From Denitrovibrio sp. (lineage in GTDB: Bacteria; Chrysiogenota; Deferribacteres; Deferribacterales; Geovibrionaceae): a stretch of DNA of 64,000 nucleotides. Location: positions 372,001 to 436,000 of the forward strand of contig PKTN01000001.1 in the NCBI GenBank assembly GCA_002869185.1, read 5' to 3'. The notes beneath the pieces are model-generated. The model saw only the letters and a list, made by a program, of their open reading frames with translations, did no database searches and was not told where the DNA came from. Within the stretch, counting starts at the first letter, position 1. Each line of letters begins with the position of its first letter. Shown here one piece after another: positions 28,489 to 37,631 of the stretch. A program made the translations under genes and the position numbers.

Positions 28489-29301
28489 ATGGGATTATTA
28501 CAAACAGCGATAAAGTTTTACTTGATAGTTTTGCTTTTCAGAACTGCTATGACAAGACAGGAGCTATATTTCAATCCACTTGGTAAGATCGTCGGTAAGA
28601 TGACTGATCCAGTCCTTGAAAAAGCATTTAAACTGACGAAAAAGAGTGCTGACAATATGTTACCTCTTTTTGTGATGATGGCAATTTTTATAGAGGCTAT
28701 AGTGTTTTTCATGATAAGTGGAGATAACATAGTCCTCTCTTTACTTAAGGCATCTTATGATATCGTAGGGTTCTTGATGCTCTTTTATATTGTGAGTGTA
28801 ATCATAGGAAGTTTTGCAGGTAACGCTCAGATGAGTCATTATGCGATGTTTTTTCATCGTTTAGCCTCTTTTTGGGTTAAATTTGCTAGAACTTTCTTTC
28901 CGATTAAAAGTAATTTAGTAATTATTCCTGCTGTTATAATTATTTTTGCTTTTTTTACACTGCTTAATATCGGTTTAACGATAAGCTTCCAGTTTTTCTC
29001 TGGTAATGTAGATATTCTAAATGCCGTAACATCGACTGTAAGGTCTAATATCTTTGATATAACAGGACTTTTAGATGCTTTTGTATGGCTGATTATCATT
29101 AGATCTCTCCTTAGCTGGGTTAGCCCAGACCCAAGAAATCCTGTGGTTCAGCTTATTGTTTCAATAACTGATCCAATTATGGAACCTTTTAGAAAGGTTA
29201 TCCCGACGATTGGTGGTATAGATATTAGCCCCATGTTACTGATATTTGTAGTATACTTTATGAAAACTATGATAGTGCAGTTAGTGGGGATGATTATTTA
29301 A
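28489..29301 (+). CDS. YggT-family integral membrane protein, double-domain form
   Basis: A 270-aa membrane protein with two YggT units. The second half ends with the family signature DPIMEPFRKVIPTIGGIDIS followed by a final helix; the first half has LYFNPLGKIVGKMTDPVLE. Most bacteria carry a shorter single-unit form, while the double form is known in proteobacteria. Function is uncertain; YggT proteins are linked to osmotic shock and, in Gram-positives, to division. Downstream K+ channel coupling (TAATG) fits an osmotic role. Confidence 0.8.
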   Translation: MGLLQTAIKFYLIVLLFRTAMTRQELYFNPLGKIVGKMTDPVLEKAFKLTKKSADNMLPLFVMMAIFIEAIVFFMISGDNIVLSLLKASYDIVGFLMLFYIVSVIIGSFAGNAQMSHYAMFFHRLASFWVKFARTFFPIKSNLVIIPAVIIIFAFFTLLNIGLTISFQFFSGNVDILNAVTSTVRSNIFDITGLLDAFVWLIIIRSLLSWVSPDPRNPVVQLIVSITDPIMEPFRKVIPTIGGIDISPMLLIFVVYFMKTMIVQLVGMII

Positions 29302-30302
29302 TGGGAGACTCAAAAGTTAAATTTGTCTATATAGGGTTAGCTCTGATGGGAGCGACTATGGTTTTCGGTGTCACAGGATATATGACTATCGAGAACTCTG
29401 GTTTTATTGATGCCCTCTATATGACAATAATTACTGTTTCAACAGTTGGTTATGGTGAGGTTATACCTCTTTCTCATGCAGGGAAACTCTTTACCGTTGT
29501 TCTTATTATATTGGGAACAGGTACTCTGGCTTATACTGCTTCTCAGTTTATAGATTATGTTGTTGCTGGAGAACTCCGCAACATGTTCGGGAGAAAAAAG
29601 ATGGAAAGTAAGATTGATGCGTTAAATGATCATTATATACTTTGTGGATTTGGGAGAATGGGGCGTATAATTGCTCAGATTTTGTCTGAGAATAACCTTC
29701 CGTTTGTTATCATAGACCCTGAACCGAGACAGAGTGAAACTTCTGAAAACCAATACCTTTTTGTGACGGGGGACGCTACTCATGAGAATGTTCAGATCAA
29801 GGCTGGAGTTTTAAGAGCAAAAGGGCTTATAACTGTTGTGGATCAAGATGTAAATAACCTCTATATCACACTAACAGCAAAGGGGCTTTGTAAAGATCTT
29901 TATGTTGTTTCTAAGTGTGCACAAGAAGAGGCGTATTCGAAGCTTATGTGGGCGGGTGCAGACAAGATTGTTTCACCTTATACAATTGGTGGTCAAAGTA
30001 TTGCTCAGAGTATCATAAAGCCGCATGTTACTGACTTTATGGATATGGCAATGGGGAATACTGGATACCAAATTATGGTTGAAGAGATTACTATAAAAGA
30101 AGGTTCCCCTGTGGATGGGGCAGCTTTGATAGACTCAAATATACGAAAGCACGGTATTATTATCGTTGCTATCAAAAAGAAGAATGATGCTTTTATATAT
30201 AACCCAGGATCAGACGAGCTGTTGCTAGCTGGTGACACTCTTATTGCTCTTGGTAGAAAAGAAGATTTTGAATCTCTAGAGAATTTTTTAGAAAGAGGAT
30301 AA
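29301..30302 (+). CDS. RCK-gated potassium channel (Kch/MthK-like)
   Basis: A two-TM K+ channel of 333 aa. TM1 (about 8-28), a pore helix with selectivity filter TVGYG at 48-52, and TM2 (about 62-85) are followed by an RCK/TrkA-N domain beginning YILCGFGRMGRIIAQIL (about 111-127). A TrkA-C domain lies at the end (KEGSPVDGAALIDSN...). The GxGxxG nucleotide motif is intact, so gating by NAD(H), ATP/ADP or Ca2+ is possible. Its start overlaps the yggT-like stop. Confidence 0.92.
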   Translation: MGDSKVKFVYIGLALMGATMVFGVTGYMTIENSGFIDALYMTIITVSTVGYGEVIPLSHAGKLFTVVLIILGTGTLAYTASQFIDYVVAGELRNMFGRKKMESKIDALNDHYILCGFGRMGRIIAQILSENNLPFVIIDPEPRQSETSENQYLFVTGDATHENVQIKAGVLRAKGLITVVDQDVNNLYITLTAKGLCKDLYVVSKCAQEEAYSKLMWAGADKIVSPYTIGGQSIAQSIIKPHVTDFMDMAMGNTGYQIMVEEITIKEGSPVDGAALIDSNIRKHGIIIVAIKKKNDAFIYNPGSDELLLAGDTLIALGRKEDFESLENFLERG

Positions 30303-30303
30303 T

Positions 30304-31278
30304 ATGTGGATTTTTAGAATTTGTTACGCAATTTTTATATTAGTTGCATTTGTACTTAGTCGAGACAAAGTCGCCATAACAATGGAGCAGGCTGTCTTAT
30401 ATTCGCTTGGAGTAATTTTCGCGATCATTTTTATTGAAACTCTTATTTCTGACATTAAAAGTTACCGTTTTTTTAGTGGGGCTGCTGGTGCCCTGATTTT
30501 CTTAATTATTGGATACTCCATCGCGTCAATATTTGCAGCTTACTTTACAAGTGATGCTCTCAGACTTGCTTTTTACTTCTTTGTTTTATACATAGGGGTG
30601 ATGATAGGTCAAAAGACGTCGTGGTTTTTCGAAGCCTTAATATCGAAAATCTCGGTGAAGCAACCGAAACAACCTAAGTACACAGCAACAGCTAAAGTAC
30701 TTGACACATCGACACTTATTGATGGTCGTATGGCTGATATCGTGGATACAGGCATCATCGAAGGTGCTCTTGTTATCCCTACATTTGTTCTGAAAGAACT
30801 GCAAAATATTGCAGACTCTCATGACCATCTTCGTCGCCAAAAAGGACGTAGAGGGCTTAATGTGCTTAAGAAGCTTCAAGAGCAAGTGATCTTACCTGTT
30901 GATATCAACAATACTGATTTTAACGATATAGGCACTGTAGATGAAAAGCTTGTGGCACTTGCCAAAAAGCTTAAGGCTGGCATTGTAACAACAGACTTTA
31001 ACCTGCTCAAAGTGGCTGAGATACAAGATATTCCAGTACTTAACATAAATACACTAGCTATGGCTATGCGTCAGACTGTTCTACCTGGTGAAGATTTCGA
31101 CATCAATGTCGTGAAAGAGGGTAAAGAGCAGAACCAAGGTGTTGGTTATCTAGATGACGGAACAATGGTTGTTGTAGAGAATGGTCGTAAGCTTATAGGT
31201 AAAACTGTGAGGGTCTCTGTTACTAGTCTGCTTCAAACTGAATCTGGTCGTATAATCTTTACCAAGGCGAGAACTTGA
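30304..31278 (+). CDS. PIN-TRAM domain membrane protein (YacL-like)
   Basis: A 324-aa protein with four N-terminal membrane helices (1-95), a PIN nuclease-like domain starting LDTSTLIDGRMADI (about 132-145) and a C-terminal TRAM RNA-binding domain (about 265-322). PIN acidic residues are kept (D133, the Asp of DGRMADI, VTTDFNLLKVAE). YacL homologues usually sit before ispD, as here, and are thought to be membrane-bound RNases; activity is inferred. Overlaps ispD by 4 bp. Confidence 0.88.
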   Translation: MWIFRICYAIFILVAFVLSRDKVAITMEQAVLYSLGVIFAIIFIETLISDIKSYRFFSGAAGALIFLIIGYSIASIFAAYFTSDALRLAFYFFVLYIGVMIGQKTSWFFEALISKISVKQPKQPKYTATAKVLDTSTLIDGRMADIVDTGIIEGALVIPTFVLKELQNIADSHDHLRRQKGRRGLNVLKKLQEQVILPVDINNTDFNDIGTVDEKLVALAKKLKAGIVTTDFNLLKVAEIQDIPVLNINTLAMAMRQTVLPGEDFDINVVKEGKEQNQGVGYLDDGTMVVVENGRKLIGKTVRVSVTSLLQTESGRIIFTKART

Positions 31279-31952
31279 GCCTAACTGCTGTTATACCAGC
31301 CGCAGGGATCGGTAAACGGTTCAGCGGAGACGTTAAGAAACAGTTTTTTACGATATTTGATAATACAGTTTTGTATTATACACTTGTTGCTCTTAATAGG
31401 GCTTACCCGTTTGAGGAGTTTATCCTCGGGGCGAGCCCTTCTGATTTCGAATATATAACTAATCAGCTTAAACTCGCAGGGATAGAAAACTATCGTATTA
31501 TAGAAGGTGGCGCAGAGCGTTATGAGACTGTTTATAACTGTCTAAAAGCGGTCAAAACTGACACTGTGCTGATACATGATGCTGTGAGACCTTTTATTAC
31601 TGAGTCTATTGTTACGTCTGTTGTCGAAGCAGGACAAAAATATGGTGCTGCTATTTGTGGACTTAAGGTTCGTGATACGCTTAAAAGGGTTGATGGCGGA
31701 GTTGTTGCTGAAACAGTTAATCGAGATGATTTTGTTCTATCTCATACGCCACAGGTTTTTAATACTTCAATATTAAAGAAAGCAGTAGAGAATGCTGGTG
31801 AGTTTGATATTGTTGTTACGGATGAAGCTCAAGCAATGGAGCTTTTTAGGCAAAAAGTAGCATTGGTGGATTCGACTCCAGATAATGTCAAATTGACCTT
31901 TACAGAGGATATAGGACTAGCTGAGAGCCTAATAAGGAAATACTTCTCTTAA
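31275..31952 (+). CDS. ispD: 2-C-methyl-D-erythritol 4-phosphate cytidylyltransferase
   Basis: Third step of the MEP isoprenoid pathway: MEP plus CTP gives CDP-ME. The 225-aa protein begins at TTG (31275) in the end of the PIN-TRAM gene. The nucleotide loop AAGIGKRFSGDVKKQF, VLIHDAVRPF, the VRDTLKRV region and TPQVFNT are all typical. IspF, often adjacent, is not seen downstream; the next gene is on the other strand and converges, with stop codons overlapping by 4 bp. Confidence 0.94.
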   Translation: MSLTAVIPAAGIGKRFSGDVKKQFFTIFDNTVLYYTLVALNRAYPFEEFILGASPSDFEYITNQLKLAGIENYRIIEGGAERYETVYNCLKAVKTDTVLIHDAVRPFITESIVTSVVEAGQKYGAAICGLKVRDTLKRVDGGVVAETVNRDDFVLSHTPQVFNTSILKKAVENAGEFDIVVTDEAQAMELFRQKVALVDSTPDNVKLTFTEDIGLAESLIRKYFS

Positions 31953-33250
31953 TTATTCTGTTTCATCTCTTTTTGAAGACCTTTATACATAATCTGCAAT
32001 CTATTAGTTAGAAAATCACAAGTATAATACATTCCACGTTTTGTCTTAGTCTCATATATTTCATCTGCTACAATTTTTACATCTTGAGGAACGAGAGTTT
32101 TGTGAGTTCCCGCATGCCTACATTCTTCTTTATTGCATATGAATTTAATTGGGAGCATGTCACCTGCGATACCCCAAATGATAGGTTTTTCATTACATTG
32201 ATCCTGAATTTTAAATGCAAACTCAAGTAGCTGATGTTTTATACGTGGTAAAAAAAGCTCGCCTAGTAAAACTACGACTCTTCTATCAGCAAATCCTTGC
32301 ATTGAAAGCTCATACATAGCCTTATGTACTTCAATGTTTTCTGGTGCAAATTTATTTTTTTTAACTATATCTATAAATAAGTTGACGCTCATAAGGAAAC
32401 TTTTGTACATGTTTTTACGATCAGCTAAATCATCGAATACTGGTTTACCCATGTCGTCAACATACGAATGTCTACTCTTTACTGCGTCTGTGACACTCTT
32501 GTCTTTACATAGTCGATCAACCACCATTGCGGCTTTTTTACATTTTTCAAAGTTGTGAGCATCTTTTGTTACTAGTCCAGAGAAAAGCCCTGCATTTTGC
32601 AAGAAGGTCGTACAAGCAATCTTTTGAAGAAATGTTCTCTGATCTATGCTTTTATTTTTTTTGATATATAAAAGAGCAAGAGTAATGCATAGATATGTTG
32701 AGTTGGTGGTCTGGGTAAACTCTATTTTATTCATATCTATTGTTTTCATCATCTTAAGCATGAAAGATATGCCTTCTGTATTACCAAGGAGGCTGTGAAG
32801 GAATCCTTCAAACTCTGAATTAGTTTTTATTTCTCCAGTAGCTAAACGTTTGTAAAATTTAAGATATTTCTCTTGTTTGATTTGTATTTTGTCTATTTCA
32901 CCAAAGACTTTAATTGTAGCTTTCTTTTTATAGATTTTTAATATTTCATCAGATGTCTGTATGGCAAAAGGGGATGTTGTAAAATATGTATCTATCAGAT
33001 ATCTATCTAAAAGAGTGTCTAAATATAAATCTAATGGGATATCTTTATTTATTAATACACTGCCGATGGTGTCACGAAGCTCAGCGCTAAGTAGGGTTGG
33101 GGTTTTAAACATGCTGACTTCTTTTTCTTTTAGATACTCAATAAAAGATTTCGTACCGAGCTCATGGAGCTTATTTCTAATATCATCTTCTTCCATATCC
33201 ATATCTACAGATAGGTATTCAAATATGTTATCATGAGCAATGTGGTTCAT
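31949..33250 (-). CDS. Degenerate HD-GYP-like protein with Cys-containing tail (paralogue 1)
   Basis: Not confidently recognised. The 433-aa protein has an N-terminal piece (about 47-95) resembling the start of HD-GYP proteins (LSAELRDTIGSVLINKDIPLD) and a helical middle. There KIACTTFLQNAGLFS stands where LLHDIGK would be, and RHSYVDDMGKP where HHExxDGxGYP would be. This is followed by helices matching the VADxxDA and later segments. The metal-binding His/Asp residues are lost, so c-di-GMP hydrolysis is unlikely. A tail of about 85 aa shares PIIWxxxGDMLPxxFxC, CxxxxC, GxHKTL and YYxC with the next gene. No signal peptide. Ribosome site is weak. Confidence 0.55.
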   Translation of the reverse strand: MNHIAHDNIFEYLSVDMDMEEDDIRNKLHELGTKSFIEYLKEKEVSMFKTPTLLSAELRDTIGSVLINKDIPLDLYLDTLLDRYLIDTYFTTSPFAIQTSDEILKIYKKKATIKVFGEIDKIQIKQEKYLKFYKRLATGEIKTNSEFEGFLHSLLGNTEGISFMLKMMKTIDMNKIEFTQTTNSTYLCITLALLYIKKNKSIDQRTFLQKIACTTFLQNAGLFSGLVTKDAHNFEKCKKAAMVVDRLCKDKSVTDAVKSRHSYVDDMGKPVFDDLADRKNMYKSFLMSVNLFIDIVKKNKFAPENIEVHKAMYELSMQGFADRRVVVLLGELFLPRIKHQLLEFAFKIQDQCNEKPIIWGIAGDMLPIKFICNKEECRHAGTHKTLVPQDVKIVADEIYETKTKRGMYYTCDFLTNRLQIMYKGLQKEMKQNN

Positions 33251-33317
33251 AAATTTGGCACCTTGTGTATAATTATGGTTTAAAAATATATGAATTTGTT
33301 TAATTAGTAAATAACTT

Positions 33318-34571
33318 TTATTCGGTAGCTTTTACAACTGATTTGTAATAATCTTGAAGTTCACTAGTTAACATATTGCACGAGTAATATAAGCCTTCAA
33401 TAACACTAGTACTTTGTATACCTTTTGCTGAGATTATTACATCATTAGAGATAAGAGTTTTATGAGAACCGCTATAATCACAAGACTCCGTCGTACAAAG
33501 GAATCTAACTGGTAACATATCGCCTACAGTACTCCAGATAATAGGGCAGTTAACACATTTTTTCTTTATTTCGTATGCTTCTTGAAGGATAAGATGTTTT
33601 ACCTCTGGTAAGAATAATTTACTGAGTAGCGTTGTTATCTCTAAGTCTGCATATCGTCTTTCAGCAAGCTCATGTAAAGCTTTATGAACCTCTAGATTAT
33701 GCGCATCAGTATTACTTTCTGCTATAAGCTCTACAAAAAGGTTTACTGTGACTAATATTCGCAGGTAGTAATTATGTCTATTTACTGCATCGCTAAAGAT
33801 TGGTGCAGCATCATCAGTTATATTCCCGTAAAGGGCGAGAGCTTGTTCCATAGCATCATCATTGACCAACATCTTAACAATATCTGGGGAGCTAAGTCCA
33901 CATAGTTGATCACCTGAGACTTCTGAGATGTTTTGTAATATACAAAGAATGCCTGACTTTACTGATAATATATCACAAGATTCTTGGTTTTTATTACCAG
34001 AATAGGAGGCTAAACCTAAGGTTATTAATGAAGATCTAAGAGAATTTAATATTGAAGATTTGTTCTCTTTGAAATTCTCAAGCATTTTAAGAAATGTACA
34101 TATTCCTTTAGGAGTGGATATAATTTGCTCGACTGAATTATTGAAACTAGTTTTAATGTTTTTATCTTTTTCTAAAAGTAATAAGGCTGTATCTTCTTTA
34201 TATATATAATTATCCATGATGTTATTTATCTTTTTATAAGATTTATCACGATACATACTTAAAACCGGATCAGTACATTCAATACTTAACTCAGATGTAG
34301 TAAACTTATCATCTTTAACGTATCTTTCAAGGAGCGAAACTAAGTATTTATTAATCGAAATGCCACTATTGATCAATATTTTACCATGAATATCCTTAAC
34401 TTCTTTTGTAAGGATAAGCTCAGTCTTGTGTATCCAAAGGTCTTGATTCTTAATATAGTGTATAAAATCATCAGTACCTTTAGATAAAAGGATATCTTTG
34501 ATTTCATTCTGTGGTATATCCATATCCACTGAAAGCATTTCGAAGACATTGTTATGTGTGATATTTGTCAT
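33318..34571 (-). CDS. Degenerate HD-GYP-like protein with Cys-containing tail (paralogue 2)
   Basis: Upstream tandem paralogue of the preceding gene (417 aa), transcribed first. The N-termini align closely (HNNVFEMLSVDMDIPQNEIK against HDNIFEYLSVDMDMEEDDIR), as do HGKILINSGISINKYLVSLLERY, EVHKALHELAERRYADLEIT and the tail CPIIWSTVGDMLPVRFLC with CxxxxC, GSHKTLI and GLYYSC. The middle is more diverged and shows no HD or GYP residues at all. The 67-bp gap between the two holds no terminator, so they probably form one transcript. Function unknown; a signalling or scaffold role is a guess. Confidence 0.55.
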   Translation of the reverse strand: MTNITHNNVFEMLSVDMDIPQNEIKDILLSKGTDDFIHYIKNQDLWIHKTELILTKEVKDIHGKILINSGISINKYLVSLLERYVKDDKFTTSELSIECTDPVLSMYRDKSYKKINNIMDNYIYKEDTALLLLEKDKNIKTSFNNSVEQIISTPKGICTFLKMLENFKENKSSILNSLRSSLITLGLASYSGNKNQESCDILSVKSGILCILQNISEVSGDQLCGLSSPDIVKMLVNDDAMEQALALYGNITDDAAPIFSDAVNRHNYYLRILVTVNLFVELIAESNTDAHNLEVHKALHELAERRYADLEITTLLSKLFLPEVKHLILQEAYEIKKKCVNCPIIWSTVGDMLPVRFLCTTESCDYSGSHKTLISNDVIISAKGIQSTSVIEGLYYSCNMLTSELQDYYKSVVKATE

Positions 34572-34765
34572 GATAACCCGTCAATTTAAAAATAATAATT
34601 AGTATACGTATGTTTAATTTAAAGATAATAGTTATTAAAGTAAATAGTTAATAGTAATGAACGGTGTATCTGGTTCTTTTTTACCTATGAACTTAGCTCT
34701 TATCTATATCTTCAAATCATACCCAAACTCTTTGACTTACAGTACTTATAATGGTAAAAATACTG

Positions 34766-35407
34766 ATGGATTTACAGATAGCAGAATACATAAAATTTAT
34801 TATCCTCGCGATAGTTCCATTCATGTTGGCGATCACTGTCCATTAGTTTTCTCATGGTCTTAGCGCATATATGCTTGGCGACAATACTGCAAAGAGAGCA
34901 GGGCGCTTAACTCTTAACCCACTTGCACATATAGATCCTCTAGGGATACTTTTTCTTGTGGTTACTAGGCTTTTTGGATGGGCTAAGCCTGTCCCAGTAA
35001 ACTTTGGCAATCTTCATAAAAATAGAAAATATGGCCCCGCTATTGTCTCATTTGCTGGTCCACTTTCTAACTTGATACTGGCAATTATCTCGGCAGGTCT
35101 GTTGCATCTCCTTTCTGGGGTGCAAGTCACTGAAGGTAGTATGGCGATGAAGATTCTAACTCCGCTTGTGGGGATGATCTTTATCTCTGTTAGGATAAAC
35201 GTCGCACTATTTGTATTTAATCTTATACCTCTGCCACAACTCGACGGTGGTCGTATATTACAGTCACTCCTACCATATAATCAGGCTGTAGCATTTTCAA
35301 AGATAGAAAGGTACGGATTTATTATCCTCATTATTCTATTTATGACCCACACTATTGACAAGATCATACTGCCTATAATGGGCTTTGTATTAAATATACT
35401 TATATAA
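34766..35407 (+). pseudogene. Site-2 protease (M50) gene with amber codon at the catalytic Glu
   Basis: From ATG 34766 the frame reads MDLQIAEYIKFIILAIVPFM then LAITVH-stop-FSHGLSAYMLGDNTAK. The TAG at 34844-34846 is codon 27, exactly where the Glu of the HEFSH zinc motif belongs (GAG to TAG). Both His ligands (H26, H30), the GDNTAKRAGRLTLNPLAHIDP segment and the second motif FNLIPLPQLDGGRI (third ligand Asp) are intact, as are the membrane helices. Length without the stop is 213 codons, normal for small bacterial M50B proteases that precede trpS and scpAB in many genomes. As it stands, translation could restart at ATG 34871 but would make a protein without the active site. Confidence 0.8.
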
Positions 35408-35420
35408 AGGATTAATAAAC

Positions 35421-36401
35421 ATGGATAAAGTTCTTAGCGGAATGCGTCCCACTGGACGTCTTCATATTGGTCACTATTTCGGTGCATTAAAAAACTGGAT
35501 CAAACTTCAAGAGGAGTATGAGTGTTACTACTTCGTTGCAGACTGGCACGCACTCACAACAAACTATGAAGATCCTGAAGATATCATAGAAAACAGAAAA
35601 CAACTTGTTCTCGACTGGCTTAGCGTAGGTATCGATCCTGAAAAGTGTACTATGTTTGTTCAGTCACATAATATATTCCACGCAGAACTATCCCTTCTAC
35701 TATCTATGATTACACCTGTTTCATGGTTAGAAAGATGCCCAACATACAAAGAGATCAAGCAGGAGCAGACTAACAAAGATCTGTCTAACCTTGGTTTCCT
35801 TAGCTATCCAGTTATACAAACAGCTGATATAATAATGTATGGTTCAAAGTTCGTGCCTGTTGGTGAAGATCAAATGGCACACATAGAGATCAGTCGTGAG
35901 ATAGTTCGTAGATTTCACCACTTATATAAATGTGATGTTTTTACAGAGCCTAAAGGGCTTCTCACAGAGGTTCCTAGACTCCCTGGACTTGATGGCAGAA
36001 AGATGAGTAAGAGTTACGGCAATGCTATAACCCTCTCAGAAGATTTAAACGAAGTTGAGAAAAAGCTGAAACGTATGAAGACAGATACTAATCGTCAACG
36101 TCTAACTGACTGTGGTAACCCAGAGCTTTGTCCTGTGTTTGATTATCATAAGGTTTTCTCAACTGAGGAAGAACGTGCAGAGATCACAGAAGGGTGCACC
36201 ACTGCTGGCATCGGCTGTATGGACTGCAAGATGATACTTAAGAAACACATGTTTGAGCTTTTGGAGCCTATCCAAGACAGAAGAAAGAAGTTTGAAACAG
36301 AGATTACAGATATAAATGAATTCCTTAAACCTATGCAGACTAAGGCTAATGCTCAGTCTGAGGCTATGATGAACAAAGTGAGGAATGCACTTAAAATATG
36401 A
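35421..36401 (+). CDS. trpS: Tryptophan--tRNA ligase
   Basis: Class I aminoacyl-tRNA synthetase of 326 aa. GMRPTGRLHIGHYFGALKNW gives the HIGH motif at 15-18, and DGRKMSKSYGN gives KMSKS. VGEDQMAHIEISREIVRRF and the C-terminal helical anticodon region are typical. A Cys-rich insertion (CGNPELCPVFDYH ... CTTAGIGCMDCK) is found in the TrpS group that binds a metal or 4Fe-4S cluster (as in Thermotoga). It overlaps scpA by 4 bp. Confidence 0.96.
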   Translation: MDKVLSGMRPTGRLHIGHYFGALKNWIKLQEEYECYYFVADWHALTTNYEDPEDIIENRKQLVLDWLSVGIDPEKCTMFVQSHNIFHAELSLLLSMITPVSWLERCPTYKEIKQEQTNKDLSNLGFLSYPVIQTADIIMYGSKFVPVGEDQMAHIEISREIVRRFHHLYKCDVFTEPKGLLTEVPRLPGLDGRKMSKSYGNAITLSEDLNEVEKKLKRMKTDTNRQRLTDCGNPELCPVFDYHKVFSTEEERAEITEGCTTAGIGCMDCKMILKKHMFELLEPIQDRRKKFETEITDINEFLKPMQTKANAQSEAMMNKVRNALKI

Positions 36402-37123
36402 GCCGACTCCTTGATGTCAGTCTGGATAACTTCGAAGGTCCAATGGATCTTCTCATTCACCTGATATACAAAAATGAACTTAATATTTATGACATCCCCA
36501 TCGCTTTAATCTCTGAGCAGTTTGTAGAGGCTGTAAACGAGATGGAAAAGCTAGACATTGAGGTTGCGGCTGAGTTCATTAATATGGCATCATATCTTAT
36601 ATACCTTAAGTCGAGGATGTTGCTTCCGAAGGACGGAACCATAGGCGAAGAGATGGATCCTGAGGAAGAAAAGTTTCTTCTCACTCAGAGGCTTGTGGAA
36701 TATTCGTTTTATAAGGATGTTGCCGAAACGCTCCGTATGCTAGAGAAAGAATCTGGCAAATACCTTATGCGTTCATCTACAATATATATACCAAAAGAAG
36801 AGATGCAGACGGAAGACCCATACAGTATAGCCAATGCTTTCTTCTCTTCTTTGGAAAAAACAAATGTCAAACCTATGAAAATAGAAAAAGACATAGTAGA
36901 TGTTGCAGATGTTATTATTAAAATAAGAGAGATTGTCTTTAAAAAGACTAAACTTTTTTGGACAGACATACTTAAAACTTGCGCTAGTAGAAGAGAGGTA
37001 GTAATATCGCTCCTCGCTGTGCTTGAGCTTATGAGGCTCAAAGTCATAGAGGCTATACAGGCTGAGACTTTTGGCGAAATAGTAATTGAGTGGAAAGGAG
37101 CAGAGGAGAAGGTTAATGGATAA
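36398..37123 (+). CDS. scpA: Segregation and condensation protein A
   Basis: Kleisin of the SMC-ScpAB condensin. The N-terminal SMC-neck-binding helices begin DVSLDNFEGPMDLLIHLIYKNEL..., the family signature, followed by EFINMASYLIYLKSRMLLP. The winged-helix C-terminus includes VVISLLAVLELMRLKVIEA. At 241 aa it is of normal length. trpS-scpA-scpB-rluB is a very common order. Confidence 0.94.
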   Translation: MSRLLDVSLDNFEGPMDLLIHLIYKNELNIYDIPIALISEQFVEAVNEMEKLDIEVAAEFINMASYLIYLKSRMLLPKDGTIGEEMDPEEEKFLLTQRLVEYSFYKDVAETLRMLEKESGKYLMRSSTIYIPKEEMQTEDPYSIANAFFSSLEKTNVKPMKIEKDIVDVADVIIKIREIVFKKTKLFWTDILKTCASRREVVISLLAVLELMRLKVIEAIQAETFGEIVIEWKGAEEKVNG

Positions 37124-37631
37124 AGAACAAAAGATTTTTTATACATCGCTCTTTCTGTCTTGTACCCCTTTAGATAAGAAATTTTTCAGAAAGATATTCG
37201 ATCCTATAAACCTTGAAAATCGCCTTCTAAGCTATGTTGAGTCATTCAATACGCTAGGGTTAGGTATGAAGATTAGAATGGTTTCTGGTGGCTATCAAAT
37301 GGTTACGGATAAGGATTTATTAGATGAGCTCGCACCATACTTTGGTGAGAAGACCGAGGCACTCAGCCGAGCATCTATGGAAACATCTGCGATCATTGCA
37401 TATAAACAACCTATCACTAGATTAGAGATAGATGAGATCAGAGGGGTTAATTCATCTGGGACAGTCCGATATCTGCTCGAGAAGAACCTTATAAAGGTTA
37501 CAGGCAGAAAGGACGTACCAGGAAGACCGCTCTTATACAGCACTACCAAATATTTTTTAGAATATATGGGGATCAACGACATATCAGAGCTACCTACGTT
37601 TCGTGAGTGGCAGGAGTTAAAAACAAAATAA
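37116..37631 (+). CDS. scpB: Segregation and condensation protein B
   Basis: Kite subunit of the SMC complex with two winged-helix domains. I place the start at ATG 37116 (171 aa), after GAGAAGG; a longer frame from 37086 lies inside scpA. Motifs LSRASMETSAIIAYKQPITR and EIDEIRGVNSSGTVRYLLEK, and GRKDVPGRPLLYSTTKYFLE in the second domain, identify it. Overlaps scpA by 8 bp and the next gene by one base. Confidence 0.94.
   Translation: MDKEQKIFYTSLFLSCTPLDKKFFRKIFDPINLENRLLSYVESFNTLGLGMKIRMVSGGYQMVTDKDLLDELAPYFGEKTEALSRASMETSAIIAYKQPITRLEIDEIRGVNSSGTVRYLLEKNLIKVTGRKDVPGRPLLYSTTKYFLEYMGINDISELPTFREWQELKTK

Noticed and set aside
34844-34846. Pyrrolysine codon in the site-2 protease
   Set aside because: No pyl genes or insertion context in the window, and Pyl could not easily replace a catalytic Glu; nonsense mutation or base error is simpler. 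Kept as a check in the finding.
34657-34863. A 68-codon frame upstream of the site-2 protease as a separate gene
   Set aside because: It overlaps the true protease start in another frame; its sequence looks non-coding and ends in the protease motif region.
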